Assembly: GCA_017694495.1 (NCBI GenBank) | Contig: JADIMU010000030.1 | Coordinates: forward strand, 1-64,000 | From: Candidatus Aphodenecus pullistercoris | GTDB lineage: Bacteria > Spirochaetota > Spirochaetia > Sphaerochaetales > Sphaerochaetaceae | Reading direction: 5' to 3' | Length of the DNA: 64,000 bases | Shown here: piece after piece, positions 18,831-27,297 of the stretch | How the letters are laid out: the number at the start of each line of letters is the position of its first letter | Position numbering within the stretch: the first letter of the stretch is position 1 | The notes under the pieces: model-generated | Databases searched by the model: none | What the model was told of the DNA's origin: nothing | The model's input: the letters and a program-made list of their open reading frames with translations, nothing else | Translations under genes and position numbers: made by a program

Positions 18831-21455
18831 ATGAGCAGTAGAATGACTTTTCTGGAGCTGACCAGGAATCACGTAATTCAGATTCCGGACCTTCAGCGTG
18901 ATTACGCTCAGGGGCGGGTGACGGAAAAAGAGAAGCGGCAAGGCTTCGTCGCATTCCTCAGTGGGGTCCTGAAGAATGGAAAAGCTGACAGTCTTGGCTA
19001 CATTTATGGTGTGGTGGACAGGCCTTACCACAATGGGCCCTCCCGTCTTACTTTGATAGATGGCCAACAACGACTGACAACGTTGTTCCTCCTGCATTGG
19101 TATCTGGCCGCCAAGGATGGCCAACTGAGCGCGGAAGCATTCAGAAGTGCCATGACTCCGTCGGATGGACTGCTTCGATTCTCATATGAGACGAGAGCCT
19201 CTTGCCGAGATTTCTGCATGGCTATGGTCAAGCATGTCACGGATCTGGACTTGTCTGGCCGTGATGTCTCGACAGCCATAACTGGGTGCAAATGGTTCTA
19301 CATGGGATGGAATGATGATCCGACAGTCACATCCATGCTGATCATGTTGGATTGCATTGGAGAGGCGCTGTGTGAGTCCTCAGGCCTGTACCAACGGCTT
19401 TGCGACGGGGCCATCTCATTCGACCTGCTGATATTGGATGGTTTCGGCTTGGAAGCTGCTGGAGATTTGTACATCAAGATGAACTCCAGAGGAAAGGCCC
19501 TGACCAATTTCGAAATGATCAAGTCCATGATTCTGGATGAGACTGCCAGATTCTCTTCCGGCTTGGAAGCTATTGCTGCAGAAGAGAAGAAGATTGGTGG
19601 TCTGTCTCCTGTGGACCGGCTTGGATGGCTCTTTGACGTCAAATGGAGTGATGCGGCATACAGGCAATCGAAAGACGATCCTGATGCTGTTGATGGAATT
19701 CTGCTGTCGCTGGTTCTTCTTCCAATGGTAAGCGAATACATGTCGCGGCGGGAAGCCTCCGACAGCACACTGTCCATCTCTTTCCTTGCCCATCCATCGA
19801 CCAGTCAGTTTGGAATGATACTGCATGGATGTGATGAGCCCGGTTCCTCTTTCAAGGATTCAGTAGTCTTCCGCATGATGCGGTTCATCGACAGCATCGT
19901 CGAGGAGGACGTTGACGGAGGCTGGCGCTTTCATAGTCTGCTTCCTGACGGTTTCAGACAATATTGCTATGATGACAGCCATATTTTTGAAGGAGACGGC
20001 TCTCTGGTCCGGCTCTTGAGTGGCTCGAATCGCATATCTTATGGCGATCTGTTGAAATTCTTCGCCTACTACCTTTGCGTGTCCACTCCAGACAAAGAGG
20101 AATGGGCCTTGCTCGTCTGGATGCGTTTTGCAGTGAACATGATCGAGAACAGCTTGGGCCACCTCGTTGGCGACGAGGAGTCGTGCAAGAGGGCTTTGGA
20201 TTCCATAAGGCACCTCTATGAGGACTTTGTGGAGGCGCAGTTTGAGTTCTCAAAGATAGAGGAAAACCTTGGAAAGGGCGGCAAACCGTACCCCGGATTG
20301 GACTATGGCCAGCTGGTCGAGGAAATCCTCAAGTGGGAATTGCGCAAGCTTCCTCTGTGGGCACCTGTCATTGATGATGCTGAACAAAGGCTTCATTCCT
20401 ATTTCAAAGGACAGCTGTCCTATGCGTTATTTTCTTCGGGGCTTCTGCTTGGTACTCCAGACGATGCGAAAGCTGGAAAGCGATGGTATGATGACGACAT
20501 TGGGAAAATCGACGCTTTCAAGGCTGTCGTCGCGTCTCTTGGCCTGCTGTTCTGCCCAGAAAGGAACAGCCAGAACAGCAAACTCCTGCTGCTCCTGTCG
20601 AGGGCCTTGCTCACCAAAGGCTTGTACATGATGACTGACAACGCTCGTGAGCGGAAGGAGTTCATTTCTGAGCGGCGGTACAGTCTGCTGTGCCCATCAG
20701 ACCGTGATTTCAGCTGGAAGCGCTTTCTGCAGTCGGACAGCGAGGGCAGGACGCTCTTCGACGACCTCTTCAACGGACATCTGCTGCATGCATCCGACAT
20801 GGCTGTCGCATTGAGGACTGTCATAGATGATTATTCCAGAAACACCGATGAGTCGGAATATTATTGGCGCTATATTCTCGTGACCAATGACAGATTGTTC
20901 GACGGAGATGTCCTTGTCGAATATCCATATCAAGAGAAGCGTGGCATCTGGAATTCCACCCGGACCTTCTACGCTTGGACGGAAGGTGATGACGGCAATA
21001 ACGCCCACCCATCGTGGATATATCCCCTCAGGGAGAAGATGACACGCATCACCAGCTTTCATAGTGAGCTGACGACCTTGCACCTCTATACGAAACTTGA
21101 TGGGCTTCTGGCTTTTGGCTGGAAATTGGGTTATAGGCAAGCCAAAACGATTGATGGTGCCCCTTGTGTCGTACTACATCCGGATGGCGATGACAGGAAC
21201 CGGATCCAGATTGAAGTTTCGAAACACGATGATGATCGATTCGCAGTTGAGGTTGTTCTGAATTGTGAGGCAGGCACCATCTCACGTGATGAGGTTGTCA
21301 GCCTGTCTGACGAATTGGGTTTCGAGATGCCTGACGGTGAATCAGAAGAAAAAGATCGATTCAGACTCATTCCATTCGACAAGGCTGAAAAGGCGGTCCT
21401 TGCGCTCGCTGAGCGTTTGGCTCTATTGCCGGGAATCACGACCACTTCTCCTTAA
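18831..21455 (+). CDS. Second, longer DUF262 protein without a recognisable HNH domain
   Basis: The 874-aa protein starts 4 nt after its partner. Its DUF262 domain includes IPDLQRDYAQGR (about 18-29), LIDGQQRLTTLFLLHW (about 75-90) and YIKMNSRGKALTNFEMIKSMI (about 213-233), all intact. The long remainder is mostly helical with a separate C-terminal beta-rich segment (about 740-860, GAPCVVLHPDGDD, FAVEVVLNCEAGTISRDEV). I find no H-x-x-P nuclease motif like the partner has. DUF262 proteins of this length commonly occur in tandem with a DUF262-DUF1524 protein in defence loci, so it may be the sensing or NTPase half of a two-component nuclease. GC is low compared with flanking genes, as expected for a transferred module. 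Confidence 0.82.
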   Translation: MSSRMTFLELTRNHVIQIPDLQRDYAQGRVTEKEKRQGFVAFLSGVLKNGKADSLGYIYGVVDRPYHNGPSRLTLIDGQQRLTTLFLLHWYLAAKDGQLSAEAFRSAMTPSDGLLRFSYETRASCRDFCMAMVKHVTDLDLSGRDVSTAITGCKWFYMGWNDDPTVTSMLIMLDCIGEALCESSGLYQRLCDGAISFDLLILDGFGLEAAGDLYIKMNSRGKALTNFEMIKSMILDETARFSSGLEAIAAEEKKIGGLSPVDRLGWLFDVKWSDAAYRQSKDDPDAVDGILLSLVLLPMVSEYMSRREASDSTLSISFLAHPSTSQFGMILHGCDEPGSSFKDSVVFRMMRFIDSIVEEDVDGGWRFHSLLPDGFRQYCYDDSHIFEGDGSLVRLLSGSNRISYGDLLKFFAYYLCVSTPDKEEWALLVWMRFAVNMIENSLGHLVGDEESCKRALDSIRHLYEDFVEAQFEFSKIEENLGKGGKPYPGLDYGQLVEEILKWELRKLPLWAPVIDDAEQRLHSYFKGQLSYALFSSGLLLGTPDDAKAGKRWYDDDIGKIDAFKAVVASLGLLFCPERNSQNSKLLLLLSRALLTKGLYMMTDNARERKEFISERRYSLLCPSDRDFSWKRFLQSDSEGRTLFDDLFNGHLLHASDMAVALRTVIDDYSRNTDESEYYWRYILVTNDRLFDGDVLVEYPYQEKRGIWNSTRTFYAWTEGDDGNNAHPSWIYPLREKMTRITSFHSELTTLHLYTKLDGLLAFGWKLGYRQAKTIDGAPCVVLHPDGDDRNRIQIEVSKHDDDRFAVEVVLNCEAGTISRDEVVSLSDELGFEMPDGESEEKDRFRLIPFDKAEKAVLALAERLALLPGITTTSP

Positions 21456-21468
21456 GTGGATGTAGAAA

Positions 21469-21497
21469 GGGCCCTTGGCCGTCGCCGGCCAGGGCCC
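21469..21497 (-). terminator. GC-rich hairpin at the convergent island boundary
   Basis: A long stem (GGGCCC, then GGCC, with one bulged T) lies between the convergent second DUF262 gene and the dehydratase gene. On the minus strand it is followed by CTTTCT. It marks the end of the accessory island. Confidence 0.65.
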
Positions 21498-21509
21498 ATA
21501 CAAGGAGAA

Positions 21510-22655
21510 TCACCAGTTCTTGACAGCTCCGTCGCATGAGCGGCGGGCGGCCATGCCTCCACGGCATACTGCCGGATAGAGCTCTTCGGCATCCGGGCTC
21601 AGCGAGAGGCCTATGCCGGGAGCGTCCGGAATCTCGATGAAGCCCTGTGAGAAGCGGATCGGCCTGTCGACCATGGCATCCTCCTTTCCGTTGAGGCAGA
21701 AGCCTGGCAGCTCCTGGATGGCCAGGTTCGGCGTGCATGCGCAGATCTGCAGGCAGGCGGCGGACGATACCGGTCCAAGCGGATTGTGCGGGATGATGAG
21801 GACGTCGTGGGCCTCGGCGAGGGCGGCGACCTTCTTCGCCGTCGTGATACCGCCGATGGCGCAGACATCAGGCCTCACATAGCATGCCGCATGGCGGGAG
21901 AGGATGGCCTCGAACTCACCAAGCGAGATGAAGCGCTCTCCTGTCGCGATCGGGATCGCGACCTTTGAGGCGACTTCCGCCATCGTGTCATAGTTGTCAG
22001 GCGGGACAGGGTCCTCAAGCACCATCGGGTGGTACTTCTCGACCTCGCGGCCGAAGGCGATCGCCTGAGCCTTGTCCATGCCGCGGTGCACTTCGAGAAC
22101 GAGGTCGAAGTCGTCGCCGACGGCTTCCCTGACGAGGGCGACCTTGCGCGCCTCCTCATGGATGCGTGAGGCGTGGAACTCTCCCTTTCCGTCCGGTGAG
22201 GAGATGGGGCCGTTGACGAAGATCTTCGCCGCCGAGAAGCCCTGGTCCTTCAGTTCCTTGTAGCTGGCCTTCAAGGCCTCGTGTCCGTCGACGACATGCA
22301 TGGGGGAGGCGTAGCAGCGGACCTTGTCGCGGACCTTTCCTCCCAGAAGCTCATACACTGGCACACCGAGCCTTTTCCCCTTGATGTCCCACAGCGCGAT
22401 GTCGATGGCGCTGATCGCGCTCATGACCACCGAGCCGCGGAAGTACTGTGCCCTGTAGAAGTTCTGGTTCCAGTCCTCGATGCGGGAAGGGTCCTTGCCG
22501 ATCATGAAGTCGCACATCTCGCGTATGGCTTCGGCCGTCGGCTTCAGGAAGGTCCAGTTGCCAGCCTCCCCAAGTCCGGTGATGCCCTCGTCCGTGTCGA
22601 TCTCGACGAAGAGGTAGTGTTTCGCGTAGCGTATCCTGTATCCTGTTATCTTCAC
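21510..22655 (-). CDS. Mandelate racemase/muconate lactonizing family sugar-acid dehydratase
   Basis: The 381-aa protein belongs to the enolase superfamily. The capping domain holds GITGLGEAGNW. The barrel shows the metal ligands in LVLEVHRGM (E with x-H), VLEDPVPPDN and IATGERFISLGE, plus the distal PHNPLGPVSSAA histidine typical of galactonate-dehydratase-type acid-sugar dehydratases. Such enzymes convert aldonic acids to 2-keto-3-deoxy acids; the exact substrate cannot be read from sequence. It starts with GTG after AGGAGTG. It follows an SLC13 permease gene by 25 nt and lies opposite an AraC regulator, which suggests a substrate-inducible uptake and catabolic unit. Confidence 0.87.
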   Translation of the reverse strand: MKITGYRIRYAKHYLFVEIDTDEGITGLGEAGNWTFLKPTAEAIREMCDFMIGKDPSRIEDWNQNFYRAQYFRGSVVMSAISAIDIALWDIKGKRLGVPVYELLGGKVRDKVRCYASPMHVVDGHEALKASYKELKDQGFSAAKIFVNGPISSPDGKGEFHASRIHEEARKVALVREAVGDDFDLVLEVHRGMDKAQAIAFGREVEKYHPMVLEDPVPPDNYDTMAEVASKVAIPIATGERFISLGEFEAILSRHAACYVRPDVCAIGGITTAKKVAALAEAHDVLIIPHNPLGPVSSAACLQICACTPNLAIQELPGFCLNGKEDAMVDRPIRFSQGFIEIPDAPGIGLSLSPDAEELYPAVCRGGMAARRSCDGAVKNW

Positions 22656-22680
22656 TTCTTACACTCCTTGCGTTTCCTGC

Positions 22681-23973
22681 TCAGAAGGCCGGCAGGACCG
22701 TCATGGTATAGAAAATGTACACGAGCGAGATGAGGATCGTGATCAGCCAGCCGGAGCTCAGCAGCTGCTTCAGGCTGTAGCCACCCTGTTCCATCGCGAC
22801 GGGGACGGCAGGAGTCGCCATCGGCGTGAGGAAGGCGGTGAGGGAGCCGGCGGCCACGAGGACGACCAGGCCGACAGGGTTCGCGCCCATGGCCTGGCAT
22901 GTCATCAGGCAGATGGGCGTGAAGACTGCGATTACGGCCCTGTTGAGCATGAACTGCGTGATGATGAAGGGGACGAGGAAGAAGACGGCTCCAAGGATGT
23001 AGTTGTTCGTCGTTCCTCCGACGAGGCGGGAGACGAGGCTTCCTACGACATCTCCGGCACCTGTGCTGCTGAGTGCGGTTCCAAGGGCGAGCGAGCCGAC
23101 ATACAGGAGCACCATGTCCCAGGCGATGTTCTTCATGCATGTCTTCGGGTCGAGGACTCCAGTGAGGATCATCAGCAGGCCGCCTGCGAAGGCGATGAAC
23201 CAGACTTCAAGACCAATCTGGTTGGCGAAGATGAGGGCGATGAGGTCGGCGAAGAAGATGACGGGAGCCGCGATGTCCTGGAACTTCGACAGTCCATTGC
23301 CTCCAATCTTCCTGCCTGCCACCTGGGAGACGACAGCCTTGTCCATCTCGATCTCAGGTGTCTGCCTGGGGCCGATGAAGATCGCCCACAGCGGGATGAT
23401 CAGGAGCATGGGCCACATGCCGATGAAGTAGTCCATCGCGCTCATCTCGATGTCGAAGCCGTAGGCGGCGAGGAAGCCTGTCGCCTGTGCGGCCTGCTGG
23501 ACGGCGGTCGCCAGCGGAAGGACGCCGCAGGTTCCGACAACGGTGACCATGGCGGGGAACATGACCTTGCTGCGCTTGACGCCCATCCTGTCGCAGAGGC
23601 TGGCGATCAGGGGACAGATGATCGTGTAGCACGCGACGGGGCTCGAGATGAAGTTGGCCAGCAGCACGGCCAGGATGATGTAGACGGCATAGGCCTTCGT
23701 GAAGGAGCCTCCTGCCAGCGAGATGACCTTGTCGCACAGCTTGTCGACGAAGCTCGACTTCTGGAAGCCTGCCGCGACGAGCAGCATGCCTACAAGGACT
23801 ATCGTGTTGCTGTTGCCGAAACCGGAAAGGGCCTCCGTCGAAGTGAGGCAGCCCGTGAGGTAGAGCAGGCCCATGGATGCCATCGCCGTGACCCAGAGGG
23901 GAATCTTGTTCAGTATGAAGCTGACGAGGGTCAGGACGAAGATTACGAGACAGATGATGAGTTGCACGCTCAT
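22681..23973 (-). CDS. SLC13/DASS-family anion permease
   Basis: The 430-aa protein is very hydrophobic with about 11-12 membrane segments. GFGNSNTIVLVGMLLVAAG (about 52-70) and the C-terminal MLNRAVIAVFTPICLM with LTPMATPAVPVAMEQGGY resemble the paired SNT/TP-type substrate hairpins of SLC13 carriers, which take up di- or tricarboxylates and other anions with sodium. Start ATG 23973 has AGGAGG 6 nt upstream, better than the ATG two codons earlier. It is the first gene of a two-gene operon with the acid-sugar dehydratase, so it may import that sugar acid. Confidence 0.85.
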   Translation of the reverse strand: MSVQLIICLVIFVLTLVSFILNKIPLWVTAMASMGLLYLTGCLTSTEALSGFGNSNTIVLVGMLLVAAGFQKSSFVDKLCDKVISLAGGSFTKAYAVYIILAVLLANFISSPVACYTIICPLIASLCDRMGVKRSKVMFPAMVTVVGTCGVLPLATAVQQAAQATGFLAAYGFDIEMSAMDYFIGMWPMLLIIPLWAIFIGPRQTPEIEMDKAVVSQVAGRKIGGNGLSKFQDIAAPVIFFADLIALIFANQIGLEVWFIAFAGGLLMILTGVLDPKTCMKNIAWDMVLLYVGSLALGTALSSTGAGDVVGSLVSRLVGGTTNNYILGAVFFLVPFIITQFMLNRAVIAVFTPICLMTCQAMGANPVGLVVLVAAGSLTAFLTPMATPAVPVAMEQGGYSLKQLLSSGWLITILISLVYIFYTMTVLPAF

Positions 23974-24135
23974 TTCCAACCTCCTGTTTTTTCCTGTGAG
24001 TCTCAGGTGGTTTGAGCGTGCGCGAAAGGAGATTCTTCAGGCTGAAGTGGCAGAGCTCTATGTGCTTTTGATGGTCAGAAATGGCCTCCTGGAGGTGGAA
24101 AATGCAATAAACGTGCCTGATTGTGACAGCTGAGG

Positions 24136-24157
24136 ACATTTTCTTTGCGGAAAATGT
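24136..24157. promoter_or_regulatory. Inverted repeat in the divergent control region of the sugar-acid operon
   Basis: ACATTTTC and GAAAATGT form a perfect 8-bp inverted repeat with a 6-nt spacer, 23 bp before the AraC gene start and about 160 bp upstream of the permease gene. It is a plausible binding site for the AraC regulator. The rest of the 206-bp gap shows no further clear sites. Confidence 0.4.
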
Positions 24158-24179
24158 TCAGGTGTGAGAGAATTGGGAC

Positions 24180-25133
24180 ATGCAACCGAAGAACAGCATC
24201 GAGCCCATGAAGATACCCGACCGGGGACGCCACCTGGACATGGAAGTCTTCATCAACCGCATCCTCAACTACCGCTACCACTGGCATGAGACGAAGTATG
24301 AGGTCACGACGGTGCTGCGGGGTCGGGCCATCTACAGCCGGGGAGGCGAGGCTGTAGAGCTCGGTGAGGACGACCTTGTGGTCATCGAGCCTTTGATGGG
24401 CCACGCTTCCCTTGCGCTTGAGAAGGGGACGCTGACGATGACGGCATACTTCGACATGGCCGCCACGGCAGGACTGGCCGAGGCTGGCAGCATCCTCTCC
24501 TTCGGCATCTACCGATGCGATGGCACGAACCGCCATGAGGAGCGTTTCCGCCTCCTCAGGGCGACTGTCGCTGACATCATCCTCTCGGCGATCGACACGT
24601 CTCCACTGGCGCGCGATGCGCTTGCATGCCATTCCGGCCTGCTGCTTCCAGTCCTCATGGCCCATTTCGAGCCGACAAGCCGGCCGGACAGCAGACGCGG
24701 CGAGCTGAGCCCGATCTCGGCCTCGGCAATCGTCGACTTCCTCGAAGCGCATTACATGGACAAGGTCTCCCTTGAAGCCCTTGCGTCCTACACCGGGTAC
24801 AACAGGACCTACCTGTCGACCTTCTTCAAGACGAACACTGGCCTCAATTTCCACGACTACCTGACGCGCATCAGGCTGAAGCACAGCCTCTCCGACCTGG
24901 CGTACACCGACAAGCAGATGACGGCCATCGCCCTGGACAACGGCTTTTCCGACCTGAAGACCTTCACTGTGGTCTTCAAGTCGAATTTCCACACGACTCC
25001 ATCGGCCTACAGACAGACCGTCCAGGGAGTGGAGAAGGCCGAGAGCGTCGACAGCCGCATCCTGCTCGATCCGCACGACCCCTTCGTCCTTGCCAAGCTG
25101 TCCAGCTACAGCCAGCGGGGTCTGGTGTCATGA
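24180..25133 (+). CDS. AraC-family transcriptional regulator
   Basis: The 317-aa protein has an N-terminal cupin-like ligand domain (HETKYEVTTVLRGRAIYS, EDDLVVIEPLMGHASL) and a C-terminal pair of helix-turn-helices (about 205-290): VSLEALASYTGYNRTYLSTFFKTNTG, then MTAIALDNGFSDLKTFTVVFKSNFHTTPSAYRQ, the classic AraC signature with the PxxYR end. It diverges from the permease-dehydratase operon and very probably controls it in response to the sugar acid. No strong Shine-Dalgarno precedes the ATG; GAGAAT lies 6 nt upstream as a possible -10. A second in-frame ATG nine codons later is an alternative start. Confidence 0.9.
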   Translation: MQPKNSIEPMKIPDRGRHLDMEVFINRILNYRYHWHETKYEVTTVLRGRAIYSRGGEAVELGEDDLVVIEPLMGHASLALEKGTLTMTAYFDMAATAGLAEAGSILSFGIYRCDGTNRHEERFRLLRATVADIILSAIDTSPLARDALACHSGLLLPVLMAHFEPTSRPDSRRGELSPISASAIVDFLEAHYMDKVSLEALASYTGYNRTYLSTFFKTNTGLNFHDYLTRIRLKHSLSDLAYTDKQMTAIALDNGFSDLKTFTVVFKSNFHTTPSAYRQTVQGVEKAESVDSRILLDPHDPFVLAKLSSYSQRGLVS

Positions 25134-25160
25134 GCGCTCCTCCAATGGTCTGAAATGGGC

Positions 25161-25166
25161 TATACT
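25161..25166 (+). promoter_or_regulatory. -10 element directly before ligA
   Basis: TATACT ends 7 nt before the ligA ATG. No Shine-Dalgarno is present, so initiation from a leaderless transcript is likely. No good -35 is visible. Confidence 0.5.
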
Positions 25167-25173
25167 CCGGGCC

Positions 25174-27273
25174 ATGGATCTGAAAGAAAGGGTGGAGACG
25201 CTCAGCGCCCGTCTCCTGGAAGCCCAGAAGGCATACTACGTGGATGGCCGCCCCATCATGAGCGACCTGGAGTACGACGGACTCTTCGATGAGCTCAAGG
25301 CCATCGAGGACAGCCATCCTGAGCTCAGGAGCGCGACCAGCCCTACGAACAGGGTCGGCAGCGATCTGACTGCAGATTTCCCTGAAGTCGCACATACGAT
25401 ACCCGTGCTCTCCCTCGACAAGGCCTACAGCGCCGACGAGGTCGTCGCCTGGATGGACAAGACGATGAAGGGGGCCGAGACTCCGCTCTCCTTCGTGGAG
25501 GAGGAGAAGATCGACGGCATTTCGATGGTCCTCTACTACGAGGAGGGCCTGCTTGTCAGGGCGCTCACCCGCGGCAACGGCTACGTCGGCAACGACGTCA
25601 CCGAGAACATCAAGACGATAAAGGCAGTGCCTCTGCGCCTTCCTCGTCCCGTCTCCCTTGCCGTGAGGGGTGAAGTCTACCTTCCCAAGAAGGACTTCGA
25701 GGCGCTCAAGGAGTCGAATCCGGACGTCGCGAATCCACGCAACATGGCCGCCGGCGCCGTGAGGAGGCAGAAGAGCAGCGAGACTGCCGCCATCCCGCTC
25801 ACGATCTTCGTCTACGAAGGCTTCTGGAGTGATGAGGCCGAGACTCCGAAGGACCACCTCTCCATCCTGCGCACGCTCAGGGACCTGGGCTTCAGGATCA
25901 ATCCCCACATCGCGCTCTTCAGCGAGTCGAAACGACGCTCACAGGAGCTGCTTCGCGAGGCTGGGCTGGAGGCGAGGGCCTTGGCCTATGAAGACCTCGC
26001 CTCCTATCTTGAGGAGGTCACCGCTGCCCGCTCCGGCCTCGAGTACGAGATAGACGGCATGGTGACGAAGGTCAACGAGCTGGACGTGAGGCAGGCCCTC
26101 GGCTATACGGAGCACCATCCCCGCTGGGCGATCGCATACAAGTTCGAGTCCCCGCAGGCCGTCACCAAGGTCCTTGGCGTCACCGTCCAGGTCGGCCGCA
26201 CCGGCCGCATCACGCCGGTCGCGGAGCTGGAGGCCGTCCCCCTGGGAGGCTCGACCGTCAGGAGGGCCACCCTCCACAACCAGGAGTACATCGACGAGCT
26301 CGAGCTGGCGGTGGGCGATACCGTGTCCGTCGTCAAGCGTGGCGATGTCATCCCTGCCGTCGAGGAAGTGCTCGAGAAGAACGGGGAGGGCAACACGACC
26401 TTCCACATTCCGCACAGCTGTCCCAGCTGCGGAAGCGCGCTGGAAGAGAGGGGCGCCCACCTCTACTGCCCCAACAGGGACTGTCCGGACCAGGTGCGCG
26501 GCCGCATCTCCTTCTTCACTGCACGCGACCAGATGGACATGGACTCGATCGGCCCCAAGGCCGTCGCCAAGCTTGTCGACATGGGCCTCGTGAAGGACAT
26601 TCCCGACCTGTACAGCTGCGACTATGGCAAGCTGCTGGACGAGAAGGGCTACGGCGAGAAGATGGTCAAAGCCTTCCAGGACGCCGTAGAGGAGTCGAAG
26701 AAGAGGCCCTTCTCGACAGTGCTCGCCTCCCTTGGCCTTCCTGAGGTGGGTTCCAAGGGTGCCGAGATCCTCGTGCGTGGAGGCTTCGATTCCATGGACA
26801 AGCTGCTCAAGGCGGCCGACGATGAGGACGTGGAGGCCTTCACGAAGATCGACCAGATTGGAGAGCAGACGGCGCACAGCATCATAACTGCGCTGAGGGA
26901 TCCTGTGATGAGGCAACGCATCGAGCGCCTGAGGGCTGCCGGTCTCCAGTTCGAGCAGAAGGCCGACGGCGGGAATCTTGAGCAGATCTTCGCCGGCCAG
27001 GTCTGGGCCGTGACCGGCTCCTTCGAGCATTTCAACCCACGGACCCTCGCAGTGAAGGAACTTGAAAAGAGGGGTGCGCGTACTGTATCTTCGGTGACAG
27101 GCAGGACGACCCATCTGCTTGCCGGCCATGGTGGCGGATCGAAGCGCCAGACGGCCGAGAAGCTGGGCGTCAGGATCGTCAGCGAGGACGAGTTCCTGGC
27201 CATGCTGGGCCAGGAAGGGGAAGGGGAGAGGGAGAAGGCCACATCTTCCGGACAGCTCTCCTTCGATTTCTGA
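25174..27273 (+). CDS. ligA: NAD-dependent DNA ligase LigA
   Basis: The 699-aa protein seals nicks in DNA using NAD+. Domain order is intact: the NAD-binding Ia domain (EAQKAYYVDGRPIMSDLEYD), adenylation core with the nucleophile lysine in EEEKIDGISM (about residues 110-119), GRTGRITPVAELEAV leading into the OB fold, the zinc finger C-x2-C...C-x4-C (CPSCGSALEERGAHLYCP), helix-hairpin-helix repeats (VDMGLVKDIPDLY, LPEVGSKGAEILVRGGF) and a C-terminal BRCT domain (QVWAVTGSFEHFNPR). I use the ATG at 25174; the reading frame extends upstream but without LigA sequence. Confidence 0.97.
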   Translation: MDLKERVETLSARLLEAQKAYYVDGRPIMSDLEYDGLFDELKAIEDSHPELRSATSPTNRVGSDLTADFPEVAHTIPVLSLDKAYSADEVVAWMDKTMKGAETPLSFVEEEKIDGISMVLYYEEGLLVRALTRGNGYVGNDVTENIKTIKAVPLRLPRPVSLAVRGEVYLPKKDFEALKESNPDVANPRNMAAGAVRRQKSSETAAIPLTIFVYEGFWSDEAETPKDHLSILRTLRDLGFRINPHIALFSESKRRSQELLREAGLEARALAYEDLASYLEEVTAARSGLEYEIDGMVTKVNELDVRQALGYTEHHPRWAIAYKFESPQAVTKVLGVTVQVGRTGRITPVAELEAVPLGGSTVRRATLHNQEYIDELELAVGDTVSVVKRGDVIPAVEEVLEKNGEGNTTFHIPHSCPSCGSALEERGAHLYCPNRDCPDQVRGRISFFTARDQMDMDSIGPKAVAKLVDMGLVKDIPDLYSCDYGKLLDEKGYGEKMVKAFQDAVEESKKRPFSTVLASLGLPEVGSKGAEILVRGGFDSMDKLLKAADDEDVEAFTKIDQIGEQTAHSIITALRDPVMRQRIERLRAAGLQFEQKADGGNLEQIFAGQVWAVTGSFEHFNPRTLAVKELEKRGARTVSSVTGRTTHLLAGHGGGSKRQTAEKLGVRIVSEDEFLAMLGQEGEGEREKATSSGQLSFDF

Positions 27274-27297
27274 GAACAATTTCTTTTCGGAGGATAT

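Noticed and set aside
25939-27279. 446-codon minus-strand frame opposite ligA
   Set aside because: A shadow of ligA with no family-like sequence.
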